Shown here: positions 7,499 through 13,402 of the stretch, one piece after another
Numbering within the stretch: position 1 is the stretch's first letter
Layout of the letters: every line of letters begins with the position of its first letter
Virus record (IMG/VR): IMGVR_UViG_3300009705_000174
Location: 1 to 20,249 of that record
From: a virus
DNA length: 20,249 nucleotides
Reading direction: 5' to 3' (one strand)
Notes under the pieces: generated by a model
The model's database searches: none
Told to the model about the DNA's origin: nothing
What the model saw: the letters and a program-made list of their open reading frames with translations, nothing else
Translations under genes and position numbers: made by a program

Positions 7499-7562
7499 TC
7501 CATCTAAAATAGTCTCTTCTTAGATAACAGTAGAACTGTCCTATATACTTTTCACTATCCAT
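7452..7562 (-). CDS. Small hypothetical protein, 36 aa
   Basis: A short ORF rich in tyrosine and arginine (YCYLRRDYFRW at residues 11-21). Support comes from AGAGGAG five bases before the ATG (7560-7562) and from the stop-start overlap with the preceding SH3-like gene. It overlaps the start of the ParB-like gene, so translating it could drive translation of that gene. No family recognised. Confidence 0.5.
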   Translation of the reverse strand: MDSEKYIGQFYCYLRRDYFRWSEYISFYRRLDAELG

Positions 7563-7788
7563 TGTATCTCCTCTGCCATCGGCAAATTGTATTTGTGCGA
7601 ATATCTTCCCACTTTTCATTTTCTATATCCCAAACTACTATTGTATCCGAGACATCGTATTGTTTAATTTTTTTATCTCCTGCAAGAGTGAACCACCCCT
7701 CAAGAGTTCTACCACTGTTTACACTCATGTACTCTATGAAACAGTCTTCCTGATAGAGACACTCTAGAACATTGTCTGTGAAGTCCAT
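7555..7788 (-). CDS. SH3 beta-barrel-like (DUF2693-type) small protein, 77 aa
   Basis: A strand-rich protein whose end, TIVVWDIENEKWEDIRTNTI (residues 50-69), resembles the VVWDLEKGEWRSFR signature of the phage SH3 beta-barrel proteins annotated DUF2693. The middle SGRTLEGWFTLAG fits the RxxxGT segment. Family assignment is by eye only. The ATG at 7786-7788 follows the upstream stop by two bases and has GGTGG before it. An ATG 15 codons earlier (7833) is possible but would overlap the upstream gene by 43 bp. Function unknown. Confidence 0.6.
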   Translation of the reverse strand: MDFTDNVLECLYQEDCFIEYMSVNSGRTLEGWFTLAGDKKIKQYDVSDTIVVWDIENEKWEDIRTNTICRWQRRYNG

Positions 7789-7790
7789 AT

Positions 7791-7949
7791 CTACCACCCA
7801 TGCACGATGTTTGCCATAATCATACAAGCACAAAAAACATTTATAAGAACTATTCCTGTGCGTAGTATAGCTATAATATTATCTTGCTCTCTGGTTGTCT
7901 CATCATCGAAAGAACCAATTGTGTATTTCCATATATCCCACCAACTCAT
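7791..7949 (-). CDS. Small membrane protein, 52 aa
   Basis: The N-terminal half is polar (MSWWDIWKYTIGSFDDE), with a single hydrophobic segment at about residues 28-47 (IAILRTGIVLINVFCACMIM). The ATG overlaps the stop of the 227-aa HTH gene (ATGA), so translation is probably coupled. I do not recognise it. Position and size fit the small membrane peptides common in early regions of phages. Confidence 0.6.
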   Translation of the reverse strand: MSWWDIWKYTIGSFDDETTREQDNIIAILRTGIVLINVFCACMIMANIVHGW

Positions 7950-8629
7950 ACCTTCTGTAAGTCAACACCGTACTCTTGCAAATGTTCTAGTTTTCCTAAA
8001 TCATATGCAGGGGAGTAGGCGTTGAATCCTCCAACTTCTGTATTAGAATATGAACTTTCACTGGAGTCTACTTTCTCAGGTATATAAATCTGATAGCAGG
8101 GAACCCCATAAAGAGCTATGTATTTAGCGTCGTCTAAGCGCGCTTTGATTTCAGCAGGTGCGTGATGTGCAGCAGACCATACTATCTCTTTCTCTATGAA
8201 CTCTTCAGCCACACAGCTTTCTGGTAAGTAAGCATTCTGTGCTCTGTCTTCAGCAGAGGCTGGTCGCTGTGGTACTCCAATGCGTTCTAGTAGGGCTTTT
8301 ACGAACGAGGCTGATCTATACAGACCTTTAGAAATGTCACTTACAGTATCGCCTTGTAGATAAAAGGTAATTGCCTCTTTAATCTCACCAGCAGTAGCTG
8401 CCTTTCCTTTGTTTATAGACTTTCTTCTTAGTTCGTAGGTCTTACGTTCCTCATAGTCCGCCAGAACTTTTGTCAACCTGGCAGTATTGTATGCTATATT
8501 CAGTATCTCGCAACCCTCTTTCTTCGTAATAGCTTTTACTGTAGAGGATGTCGGATTCAAAAGAGCTATCACTCGCTCTATGTTTACATCCGTCAGGTTC
8601 TCGTAGCTCTTTTTCTTTACTCTTGCCAT
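7946..8629 (-). CDS. Putative helix-turn-helix protein, 227 aa
   Basis: Two helix-turn-helix-like stretches are visible: residues 15-60 (VNIERVIALLNPTSSTVKAI, then CEILNIAYNTARL) and residues 78-118 (EIKEAITFYLQGDTVSDIS, then SFVKALLERIGVP). The second looks like a resolvase/GcrA-type HTH in which a threonine-valine turn is followed by a recognition helix. The C-terminal 100 residues (IVWSAAHHAPAEIKARLDD, then YIALYGVPCYQIYIP) are not recognised. The first ATG has GGAG 13 bases before it, a poor spacing. The start lies inside the end of the DUF5664 gene and gives a 179-bp out-of-frame overlap. It probably binds DNA; the target is unknown. Confidence 0.65.
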   Translation of the reverse strand: MARVKKKSYENLTDVNIERVIALLNPTSSTVKAITKKEGCEILNIAYNTARLTKVLADYEERKTYELRRKSINKGKAATAGEIKEAITFYLQGDTVSDISKGLYRSASFVKALLERIGVPQRPASAEDRAQNAYLPESCVAEEFIEKEIVWSAAHHAPAEIKARLDDAKYIALYGVPCYQIYIPEKVDSSESSYSNTEVGGFNAYSPAYDLGKLEHLQEYGVDLQKV

Positions 8630-8906
8630 TTTCTAACTCAATCTCCAACTTAAATAATAGACAACACACTGCGTGTGCTAAGTGAGACAGCCCACTTTCT
8701 GGGTCTATCTCTTCGTCATCTATGTGTGCGAATATGTGCCGAAGTGCACCGGAACTATATCTACTCTGTAGATTGTCCAGCTTTCTCCAATTCTCTTCGT
8801 CGTACTTCTGTGCTCCGAAGGTTAATACTTTAGCTACTTCTGTTAGTGCTTTCGGAGGGAGCAAATGCATTTTTGGCTTCTCTCCATCATATTTTATACC
8901 TTCCAT
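8451..8906 (-). CDS. MazZ/DUF5664-type dATP/dGTP pyrophosphohydrolase-like protein, 151 aa
   Basis: The protein begins GIKYDGEKPKMHLLPPKALT, the signature opening of the phage DUF5664 family. FGAQKYDEENWRKLDN, SSGALRHIFAHIDDEEID and SGLSHLAHAVCCLLFKLE follow in the usual order. The family belongs to the all-alpha NTP pyrophosphohydrolases, with the EE-x-D and following acidic helix as metal ligands; the S-2L phage member MazZ removes dGTP/dATP. The core ends near residue 95. The last 55 residues (from GKSKEKELREPDG) overlap the N-terminal coding part of the next gene and are probably a tail specific to this phage. The ATG at 8904-8906 is chosen because the domain starts there; GAGGGG precedes it. 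It sits with ThyX and glutaredoxin in a nucleotide-metabolism group. Confidence 0.8.
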   Translation of the reverse strand: MEGIKYDGEKPKMHLLPPKALTEVAKVLTFGAQKYDEENWRKLDNLQSRYSSGALRHIFAHIDDEEIDPESGLSHLAHAVCCLLFKLEIELENGKSKEKELREPDGCKHRASDSSFESDILYSKSYYEERGLRDTEYSIQYCQVDKSSGGL

Positions 8907-8907
8907 T

Positions 8908-9156
8908 CTACAGCAATCCCCTCTGTTTGTCAAACGATTTTTGAAGATCACTATAGCCTCCAATAGAATAATCGTACAAAAAAATCTGCGGATACGTTGT
9001 AAACTTGACTTTTTCCCACAGCTCATCCATCGTGTAATCACTATCTAACTGTAAGTATGTAAACTCTACACCCTCACTTTTGAGTAAGCGCCTTGCTTTA
9101 TCACAAAAGATACAGTCCTGTTTTCCATAAATAACATACGGTTTAACTACTTTCAT
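8908..9156 (-). CDS. Glutaredoxin, 82 aa
   Basis: A compact thioredoxin-fold protein with the redox motif C15-I-F-C18, the conserved TYPQIF segment with the cis-proline (residues 54-59) and the glutathione-binding GGYSDL at 66-71. The length is typical of phage and bacterial glutaredoxins (75-90 aa). It probably supplies electrons to ribonucleotide reductase; no reductase gene is in the window, so the partner would be host-encoded or elsewhere in the phage genome. The ATG overlaps the ThyX stop (ATGA), which indicates translational coupling. Confidence 0.9.
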   Translation of the reverse strand: MKVVKPYVIYGKQDCIFCDKARRLLKSEGVEFTYLQLDSDYTMDELWEKVKFTTYPQIFLYDYSIGGYSDLQKSFDKQRGLL

Positions 9157-9791
9157 TTTTCTACAAATTCCTCGATCATAGGAAATATGGGTTTCAGGGC
9201 TTCAACACATTCTAGAGCGATAGTTTGGTGTTCTAGTTGTGTGCCGTTCCCGCTACGCAGTTGAATGAAATGTACCCAGCTACGAATTGTTCCTGCCATA
9301 TATAATCGTGATGGAGTGATACCTTCTGGTAAGACTGCCCGCGCTTGTTCTTTTGCGATACCGTTCTTCAACGCCCAGTTGTAAGCTGTCATAGAGGCGT
9401 GCCAAGCATTTCTCTGCTTAGTTAGCCATTCTAGATGTATGGGGCCGTCCTCTAGTCGTACAGAATTCTGTCGATTCTTAGGATCTTGTCCTCTAGCTTC
9501 TCTGAAGGCAGGTATTGGTAGTTCGTCTACTGTTGCATAACGCTGACTAAACTCTTGAAAAGAAAAGGATCTATGACGCAGTATCTGTCTAGCAATATCT
9601 CTGGTGGTGTCTATTTCCATTGTTACAGATACCATCTCTAAAGGAGACCAGTGTCCGTGTTTAATGAGGTATCGTACTAATTTTTCTGCGGTTTCTTCAT
9701 TGTTTTGGTTTGAAGGGTTGGACACCCTTGCTGCGAATGCTATATCATTTAATACATCATCGCTTGACTTACTAACTATTCTAACTGCCAC
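9153..9791 (-). CDS. thyX: FAD-dependent thymidylate synthase ThyX
   Basis: Flavin-dependent synthesis of dTMP from dUMP with methylenetetrahydrofolate. The signature RHRxxSxxxxSxR is present as R72-H73-R74-SFSFQEF-S82-Q-R84. The later QARAVLPEG and RSWVHFIQLRSGNGTQLEHQ segments match the dUMP- and FAD-binding parts of the family. At 212 aa it is a normal-length ThyX. The start is a GTG (9789-9791) that overlaps the stop of the preceding gene by one base (TAGTG), with AAAGGA upstream. Phages often carry ThyX to raise the dTTP supply; here it is next to glutaredoxin and a dNTP pyrophosphohydrolase. Confidence 0.96.
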   Translation of the reverse strand: MAVRIVSKSSDDVLNDIAFAARVSNPSNQNNEETAEKLVRYLIKHGHWSPLEMVSVTMEIDTTRDIARQILRHRSFSFQEFSQRYATVDELPIPAFREARGQDPKNRQNSVRLEDGPIHLEWLTKQRNAWHASMTAYNWALKNGIAKEQARAVLPEGITPSRLYMAGTIRSWVHFIQLRSGNGTQLEHQTIALECVEALKPIFPMIEEFVEK

Positions 9792-10360
9792 TATCTTGTA
9801 ATCCTTTCGTTGTAATCTGCTTCGTTTTCATCCCACCACTCTGGCTTATCCCTGTACTTCCAGCTGGCAAAGGTTGCTTTGTCTTTGTGGTAGAAGGCTC
9901 TGTAACTAGCAATGGGCTTGTCTGATTTGAGTTCATCGGGCATAGCCTGTGCAAAGGTAGTGAGACCGGTACTGGGTAAGCTGATATCAGGTAGCTGGAG
10001 TATAACTTCATGCACTGACTTATGTTCTTTACCGTAGCGATATCTGTACTCGTCGTTGAGCGCAAGACCGTAGCAGAATAACCACTCGTAGTTCTGCTGG
10101 GACTCTCTTGCCCATATAGTACAGGGGTGATTGTACATAGTGGGAAGATAAGGAAAGTCCCTAACAGGATTTTTCTTTGCTTCTTTAACAACTGCCCATT
10201 CCTCTCTAGTAAGTTTTTGTGGTACATAGCCAAGGTACTTATCTATCCAGTGATTAGTACATAGCATCTGTGCTGCCTCTAGGGGCATCTTTACAATATG
10301 CTTGTCAACGTGATATTCAGCACACTTGTCTAAATCTTCATCTAATATAAAAATATTCAT
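9791..10360 (-). CDS. Conserved phage protein, 189 aa (opening MNIFILDEDLDKCA)
   Basis: The opening (MNIFILDEDLDKCAEYHVD, then KHIVKMPLEAAQML) is that of a protein family I have seen in many tailed phages and which is usually annotated as hypothetical; its biochemical role is not known to me. It is soluble, rich in His, Tyr and Trp, with conserved-looking NHPCTIWARES and YRAFYHKDKATFASW. The predicted transcription start of the promoter at 10368 lies only about one base before the ATG, so the message would be leaderless or nearly so. No ribosome binding site is visible. It runs directly into ThyX. Confidence 0.8.
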   Translation of the reverse strand: MNIFILDEDLDKCAEYHVDKHIVKMPLEAAQMLCTNHWIDKYLGYVPQKLTREEWAVVKEAKKNPVRDFPYLPTMYNHPCTIWARESQQNYEWLFCYGLALNDEYRYRYGKEHKSVHEVILQLPDISLPSTGLTTFAQAMPDELKSDKPIASYRAFYHKDKATFASWKYRDKPEWWDENEADYNERITR

Positions 10361-10367
10361 AGTGTGT

Positions 10368-10396
10368 ATTATGACACCTTATTATTAATTTGTCAA
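10368..10396 (-). promoter_or_regulatory. Sigma70-type promoter for the ThyX gene group
   Basis: Minus strand: -35 TTGACA (10391-10396), 17 bp, -10 CATAAT (10368-10373). Counting seven bases from the -10 puts +1 at about 10361, next to the ATG at 10360. Confidence 0.8.
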
Positions 10397-10407
10397 GAAT
10401 AATTTTA

Positions 10408-10728
10408 TTACAAACTATCTTTATTTCTCCACTCTCTTAGCCACTTAGAGCCAGCACGCTCAGCATCCATAAAGACTGCGTTGGTGAACCCTATAGGTAT
10501 AATTATTGCTAAATGAATAAAGATGCTAGCTAGTGTACTATAGTTTACTAGTCCTAAGTAATGACTTGCTATAAACCCGAAGTATGCACTCCACATTGTA
10601 AACAAAGCCAGCGTAAAATACATCTGCAAACTAGGATCGCCAATAAATCTCAATGGATTAAACCGCACATCCATAACATAACGCCAGCTATCAACCACGA
10701 ATATGGTTGCTCTTTTTAATCGTATCAT
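10408..10728 (-). CDS. Membrane protein in lysis region, 106 aa
   Basis: Two hydrophobic segments are visible, at about residues 34-60 (MYFTLALFTMWSAYFGFIAS) and 63-86 (YSTLASIFIHLAIIIPIGF), between basic ends (MIRLKRA and KWLREWRN). The ATG overlaps the lysozyme stop (ATGA). Its place directly after the lysozyme and the presence of two membrane spans make a holin-like or antiholin-like role possible, but the 3TM-holin candidate at 11480 is stronger. No family recognised. Confidence 0.65.
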   Translation of the reverse strand: MIRLKRATIFVVDSWRYVMDVRFNPLRFIGDPSLQMYFTLALFTMWSAYFGFIASHYLGLVNYSTLASIFIHLAIIIPIGFTNAVFMDAERAGSKWLREWRNKDSL

Positions 10729-11171
10729 ACATTTTCCAATCTGCTCATTAATCTTTCGGCTCTATTAGGTACTTGTCGGTACCATAAGGAGTCCCTACCC
10801 TCTTTTGCTGCTTCTACCCAATCTGATTTGTTAAGGGCCGCATGCATATTCTTAAACTTAGATAGCCGTGGTCTGCCCATATTAAAGATCATGTTTACAA
10901 GTATTTCTTGAACTTCCCCTGGCCAATCGTCGAAGTAGTCCTCCCTATATAGGATTAGACACTCTCGTATTGACGTATGCAGGTCTTGCATAAACACTGA
11001 CTTGACTCGATCCTCACTAACCCTCGTTCCAACCTCTAAGCCAAACTCTTCGTCCTGCTTTGTTATCAGATGGCCGACTCCAAAAGTAGGATATCCCAAA
11101 TGGTCATTGTAAATTTCATACTTAATTCCTTCGTCTAGTTGTAGCTGTTTGTATACATTATCTTGGTTCAT
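10725..11171 (-). CDS. Endolysin, T4-type lysozyme (GH24 muramidase)
   Basis: A 148-aa peptidoglycan hydrolase that cleaves between MurNAc and GlcNAc. The catalytic triad of T4 lysozyme is kept with the same spacing: E14 (LDEGIKYEIY), D23 (YNDHLG) and T29 (YPTFGVGH). Later LVNMIFNMG and WYRQVPNRAERL match the C-terminal lobe. There is no signal peptide or membrane anchor, so it needs a holin to reach the cell wall. The ATG at 11169-11171 has AGAGGA six bases before it and overlaps the upstream stop (ATGA). An in-frame TTG two codons earlier is less likely. Confidence 0.95.
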   Translation of the reverse strand: MNQDNVYKQLQLDEGIKYEIYNDHLGYPTFGVGHLITKQDEEFGLEVGTRVSEDRVKSVFMQDLHTSIRECLILYREDYFDDWPGEVQEILVNMIFNMGRPRLSKFKNMHAALNKSDWVEAAKEGRDSLWYRQVPNRAERLMSRLENV

Positions 11172-11347
11172 ATGCAATCCTCTGCGTTTCTTATCTGTCC
11201 AGTGTACTCGTAAAAGAACTGTCGTTCCGTTATCTCTAATACGTCGTAGTCGTCTGACTTATCGTAGCCGAACTCTTCTACATCTTCTAGCAAACACCAG
11301 TCTCCATTAGGCCATTCGCAAAGTTTTACTAAATTATTCAGCGTCAT
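11168..11347 (-). CDS. Small hypothetical protein in lysis block, 59 aa
   Basis: A soluble acidic protein (opens TLNNLVKLCEWPNGDWCLLE), with no membrane segment. The start at 11345-11347 is supported by GAGGAG seven bases before it; longer in-frame extensions up to 11434 have no such site. It overlaps the 48-aa ORF upstream and the lysozyme downstream, so the four genes from holin to lysozyme are translated as a coupled chain. I do not recognise it. Confidence 0.6.
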   Translation of the reverse strand: MTLNNLVKLCEWPNGDWCLLEDVEEFGYDKSDDYDVLEITERQFFYEYTGQIRNAEDCI

Positions 11348-11480
11348 TTCTTTGCTCCTCAATCTTAGATGTGTCCTGTGTTTCATTACTTTCGTCCTCC
11401 CCGTAACGACCCCGATCACGGTTTCCATCACCATTTAGCTCAGTTAAATCCTGTTGGGTCTCTTTGAAATTTCTTTCCAT
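11334..11480 (-). CDS. Very hydrophilic small protein, 48 aa
   Basis: An almost entirely charged or polar peptide (ELNGDGNRDRGRYGEDES in the middle), probably disordered. Its ATG overlaps the holin stop (TAATG), with AGGGAAAAG before it. It ends inside the next gene. No membrane segment or lipobox is present, so it is not a spanin. Function unknown. Confidence 0.55.
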   Translation of the reverse strand: MERNFKETQQDLTELNGDGNRDRGRYGEDESNETQDTSKIEEQRNDAE

Positions 11481-11869
11481 TACTTTTCCCTACTCACGCC
11501 TTGTACTTTTTCGTAGCTTCTCATGGCCCCTAATCCTAGCATACCCATCATTACGGGAGTGAGTGCTTCGGTATCTACGGGGGGTAACTCTATCCATACA
11601 GAAAGTATGGGATGTAGTATCACGTTATATAATAATCCTAAGCCGCACGTCCAACCAATTGCTGGTCTCCATCCGGCTACAAATAAAGATTTATGTGCAG
11701 CTTCGACTTTGTTTACTTCTAGTTGCGCTAGCTGTTGTGCGTGATGCTGTTTATCCGCTAATGTAGCTATTTCATGTGCTAACTTATTAGCTTGATCTTT
11801 GTCTACTATAAACTCTGATACTAAACCTGATACAGGCCCAATCAGCTCTTTTATAAATCCAAGTGCCAT
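11480..11869 (-). CDS. Holin, 3TM family (gene-transfer-agent type)
   Basis: A 129-aa membrane protein. An N-terminal amphipathic region (FIKELIGPVSGLVSEFIVD) and a charged helix (about 22-62) are followed by WRPAIGWTCGLGLLYNVIL at about residues 67-85 and a last hydrophobic segment ALTPVMMGMLGLGAMRSYEK at about 103-122. The FVAGWRP...GW...L plus MLGLGAMRSYEK pattern is that of the 3TM holin family (Holin_3TM). It would form lesions in the inner membrane to release the lysozyme encoded at 10725. AAGGA precedes the ATG. It is followed by a coupled run of three genes. Confidence 0.82.
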   Translation of the reverse strand: MALGFIKELIGPVSGLVSEFIVDKDQANKLAHEIATLADKQHHAQQLAQLEVNKVEAAHKSLFVAGWRPAIGWTCGLGLLYNVILHPILSVWIELPPVDTEALTPVMMGMLGLGAMRSYEKVQGVSREK

Positions 11870-11895
11870 AATATATCCTTATGGAGAACTATATA

Positions 11896-11920
11896 GTGAA
11901 GAAGGGACTATTAAGTCCCT
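11896..11920 (-). terminator. Hairpin after the 36-aa membrane peptide gene
   Basis: Minus-strand stem AGGGACT, loop TAAT, AGTCCCT (11920-11903), followed by TTCTTC. The T-run is poor, so termination may be partial and allow read-through into the holin. Confidence 0.5.
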
Positions 11921-11929
11921 CCAGTTTTA

Positions 11930-12040
11930 CTACCAAGCTAGCGCCGATAACGTCCCCATTACTATGGCCAATGACCATATGAAATCGCAGAGTATACCGT
12001 CGCAGGCAATCTCTTCTAGCCTTATTTTCATCATTTTCAC
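11930..12040 (-). CDS. Small single-span membrane peptide, 36 aa
   Basis: The sequence ends with a hydrophobic segment (DFIWSLAIVMGTLSALAW). A GTG at 12038-12040 has AGGAAG nine bases before it; ATGs two and three codons later are alternatives. It lies upstream of the holin in the same direction and is followed by a hairpin. It could be an accessory lysis peptide, but no family is recognised. Confidence 0.5.
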   Translation of the reverse strand: MKMMKIRLEEIACDGILCDFIWSLAIVMGTLSALAW

Positions 12041-12043
12041 TAT

Positions 12044-12154
12044 TTATCTCTTCCTGGGCGTTTGTGGTGCTCCGACCGTTTTTAGTCTATCCAGTGTGAA
12101 TAAATCTGTACTGAAAAATACAGAAGCATTACTAAAACCCCAAGAGTCGTTCCA
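12044..12154 (-). other. Open frame in phase after the stop of the 55-aa gene
   Basis: Directly after the TAA of the 55-aa gene the same frame stays open for 36 codons (ending VGAPQTPRKR) and then stops at TAA. It has no ATG, GTG or TTG start. Two tiny ATG ORFs of 7 and 15 codons lie in the other frames. It is either chance, a read-through extension, or a gene remnant. Confidence 0.3.
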
Positions 12155-12322
12155 TTAATCATAGTGTGTGAACAGCTCCTCGTCATCTACGTCGAGCTTC
12201 CCCAGGCCCAATAACCATTCTATTGTATCTACGGTTCCTTCTCTTTTTCCTAGCTTATAACTACTGTACATAGCCCCTGCTAATATAAAAGCTAAAAGAG
12301 CGTAAAACTCGATACCGGTCAT
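12155..12322 (-). CDS. Small membrane protein, 55 aa, first gene after the lysis-region promoter
   Basis: An N-terminal membrane segment (IEFYALLAFILAGAMYSSY, residues 4-22) is followed by a charged tail (GKREG, then LDVDDEEL). Orientation would be N-out, C-in by the positive-inside rule. AGGAG lies six bases before the ATG. It is the first gene downstream of the consensus promoter at 12369, in the transcript that leads to the holin and lysozyme. Function unknown. Confidence 0.6.
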   Translation of the reverse strand: MTGIEFYALLAFILAGAMYSSYKLGKREGTVDTIEWLLGLGKLDVDDEELFTHYD

Positions 12323-12368
12323 GAACTACTCCTGTTTTTCTTTTTTGTCTTCTTAGGATTTCTAAGAT

Positions 12369-12397
12369 ATTATAGGGGAAATCGGTTGCAAAGTCAA
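12369..12397 (-). promoter_or_regulatory. Sigma70-type promoter for the lysis block (leftward arm of divergent pair)
   Basis: Minus strand: -35 TTGACT (12392-12397), 17 bp, -10 TATAAT (12369-12374). It lies back to back with the rightward promoter at 12431. Confidence 0.87.
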
Positions 12398-12439
12398 GTA
12401 TTATTTTTGAGTGACTGTTAAAAATAACACTTGACTTTG
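12389..12439. repeat. Inverted repeat joining the divergent promoters
   Basis: Arms 12389-12408 and 12420-12439 match at 19 of 20 positions, separated by 11 bp. Each arm contains the -35 hexamer and the A/T-rich upstream element of one promoter, so both promoters have the same upstream sequence in opposite directions. Confidence 0.8.
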
Positions 12440-12459
12440 GAGGTTATTGCTATTATAAT
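12431..12459 (+). promoter_or_regulatory. Sigma70-type promoter for the plus-strand operon
   Basis: -35 TTGACT (12431-12436), 17 bp, -10 TATAAT (12454-12459). It drives the eight genes 12486-14177. Confidence 0.88.
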
Positions 12460-12485
12460 TATACCTATAATGAAATAGGAAATCT

Positions 12486-12668
12486 ATGAAATATACGAGA
12501 AGACCTTGGACGTATGACGAGAGAGTTACGCTATCAAAGCAATACTACTCATCAGACTGTGAGAGGCTACAAGAACTGTTTCCTGACCGATCTTACAACT
12601 CCTGTGTGAAACAGGCTAAGTATCTAAGAGACAGAGGTTGGGTTTTTATAAAGAAGAGTAAGGAATAA
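12486..12668 (+). CDS. Myb/SANT-like DNA-binding protein, 60 aa
   Basis: A single Myb/SANT-type domain fills the protein: WTYDERVTLSKQYYSSDCER (first helix), then LFPDRSYNSCVKQAKYLRDR as turn and recognition helix, with W8 and W52 as core aromatics. It is flanked by basic residues (KYTRR at the start and IKKSKE at the end). It is the first gene of the plus-strand operon, with AGGA before the ATG, and overlaps the next start by one base. Being first in an operon fits a regulator. Related in fold to, but distinct from, the GcrA-like family elsewhere in the window. Confidence 0.7.
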   Translation: MKYTRRPWTYDERVTLSKQYYSSDCERLQELFPDRSYNSCVKQAKYLRDRGWVFIKKSKE

Positions 12669-12853
12669 TGCCAAAGACAAAAGTAACAACAGAAGAGTTA
12701 ATCGAGCAACTACAGAGGGAGTTCGAAGTAGAAGAACTCGACTTCGAGAAAGACACCTATAATGATGCTGATTATGAAGATGGACAACCCGATAGCTATA
12801 CAGAATATCAAGACCTGTACGATGGGGATGACTCTTTTGGAGATTACATTTGA
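12668..12853 (+). CDS. Highly acidic small protein, 61 aa
   Basis: About 21 Asp/Glu against 4 Lys/Arg give a net charge near -17. The first third is a charged helix (TTEELIEQLQREFEVEEL). The rest is a Tyr/Asp-rich tail (YTEYQDLYDGDDSFGDY). Proteins of this type in phage early operons are sometimes DNA mimics or carry a tail that displaces nucleic acid, but this is speculation. It lies between the Myb-like protein and the bS21 homologue, with one-base and four-base overlaps. Confidence 0.6.
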   Translation: MPKTKVTTEELIEQLQREFEVEELDFEKDTYNDADYEDGQPDSYTEYQDLYDGDDSFGDYI

Positions 12854-13044
12854 AAGTATCAGTAAGAAATGGTAATATAAATAGTGCTATCAGAGCACTG
12901 AAAAGAAACACCAAAGACAGCCTCATTGAACTGAGGGGAAAACAACATTACGAGAAGCCTAGCTCCAAAAGGAACAAAGCGAAAGCGTCAGCTCGTATCA
13001 GAGAACAAAAAAGGCAAAGAGATGATAAGCGGAACAAATTTTGA
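12850..13044 (+). CDS. Phage-encoded homologue of ribosomal protein bS21, 64 aa
   Basis: The protein matches bS21 along its length: a short beta start (KVSVRNG), helix NINSAIRALKRNTKDSL, the conserved EKPSSKRNKAKASARIR (residues 35-51; bacterial form YEKPTTERKRAKASA) and a basic C-terminal helix (REQKRQRDDKRNK). bS21 sits on the 30S platform near the anti-Shine-Dalgarno and helps initiation. Phage copies are thought to replace or supplement the host protein and bias translation. It starts at a TTG (12850-12852) overlapping the upstream TGA, with GGAG seven bases before; the weak codon may limit its level. It overlaps the MazG-like gene by 23 bp. E. coli bS21 is 71 aa. Confidence 0.88.
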   Translation: MKVSVRNGNINSAIRALKRNTKDSLIELRGKQHYEKPSSKRNKAKASARIREQKRQRDDKRNKF

Positions 13045-13402
13045 GTTAGTTGGCGACTTTATGGAAGCGTTTGGACAAACGTGTGAGGTAGAGCCTACAT
13101 TAAGTGACTTCAATACTCGGGAGCTAAGAATCTCTTTGATTGAAGAAGAGTTGGACGAATTAAAGCAAGCTATCGAAGATAGGGACGTTGTAGACGTAGC
13201 AGATGCACTTACAGATTTACTGTACGTTATTTATGGGGCTGGCCAATCTTTCGGCATTGATTTAGACGAGTGTTTTGCCGAAGTGCATTACAGTAATATG
13301 TCTAAGCTAGAGAACGGAAAGCCACTCTATCGTGAAGATGGTAAAGTATTAAAGGGTAAGGAGTACTTCCCGCCCAATCTAGAGGCAGTATTAGATGTAT
13401 AA
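13022..13402 (+). CDS. MazG-like / PRA-PH-type NTP pyrophosphohydrolase, 126 aa
   Basis: An all-alpha nucleotide pyrophosphohydrolase. The metal site is in LIEEELDELKQAIED (EE-x2-E pattern, about residues 39-53) and DVADALTDLLYVIYGAG (E/D-x2-D, about 58-74). The tail SKLENGKPLYREDGKVLKG is typical of the phage subfamily related to phosphoribosyl-ATP pyrophosphatase (PF01503). It may clear noncanonical or excess dNTPs, or alter alarmone levels as proposed for MazG. It is translationally linked to bS21 upstream and overlaps the next gene by 8 bp. Confidence 0.88.
   Translation: MISGTNFELVGDFMEAFGQTCEVEPTLSDFNTRELRISLIEEELDELKQAIEDRDVVDVADALTDLLYVIYGAGQSFGIDLDECFAEVHYSNMSKLENGKPLYREDGKVLKGKEYFPPNLEAVLDV

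Noticed and set aside
11799-12158. Plus-strand ORF of 119 codons opposite the lysis genes
   Set aside because: Antisense to the well-supported holin start and small peptide genes; no promoter or ribosome binding site on the plus strand.
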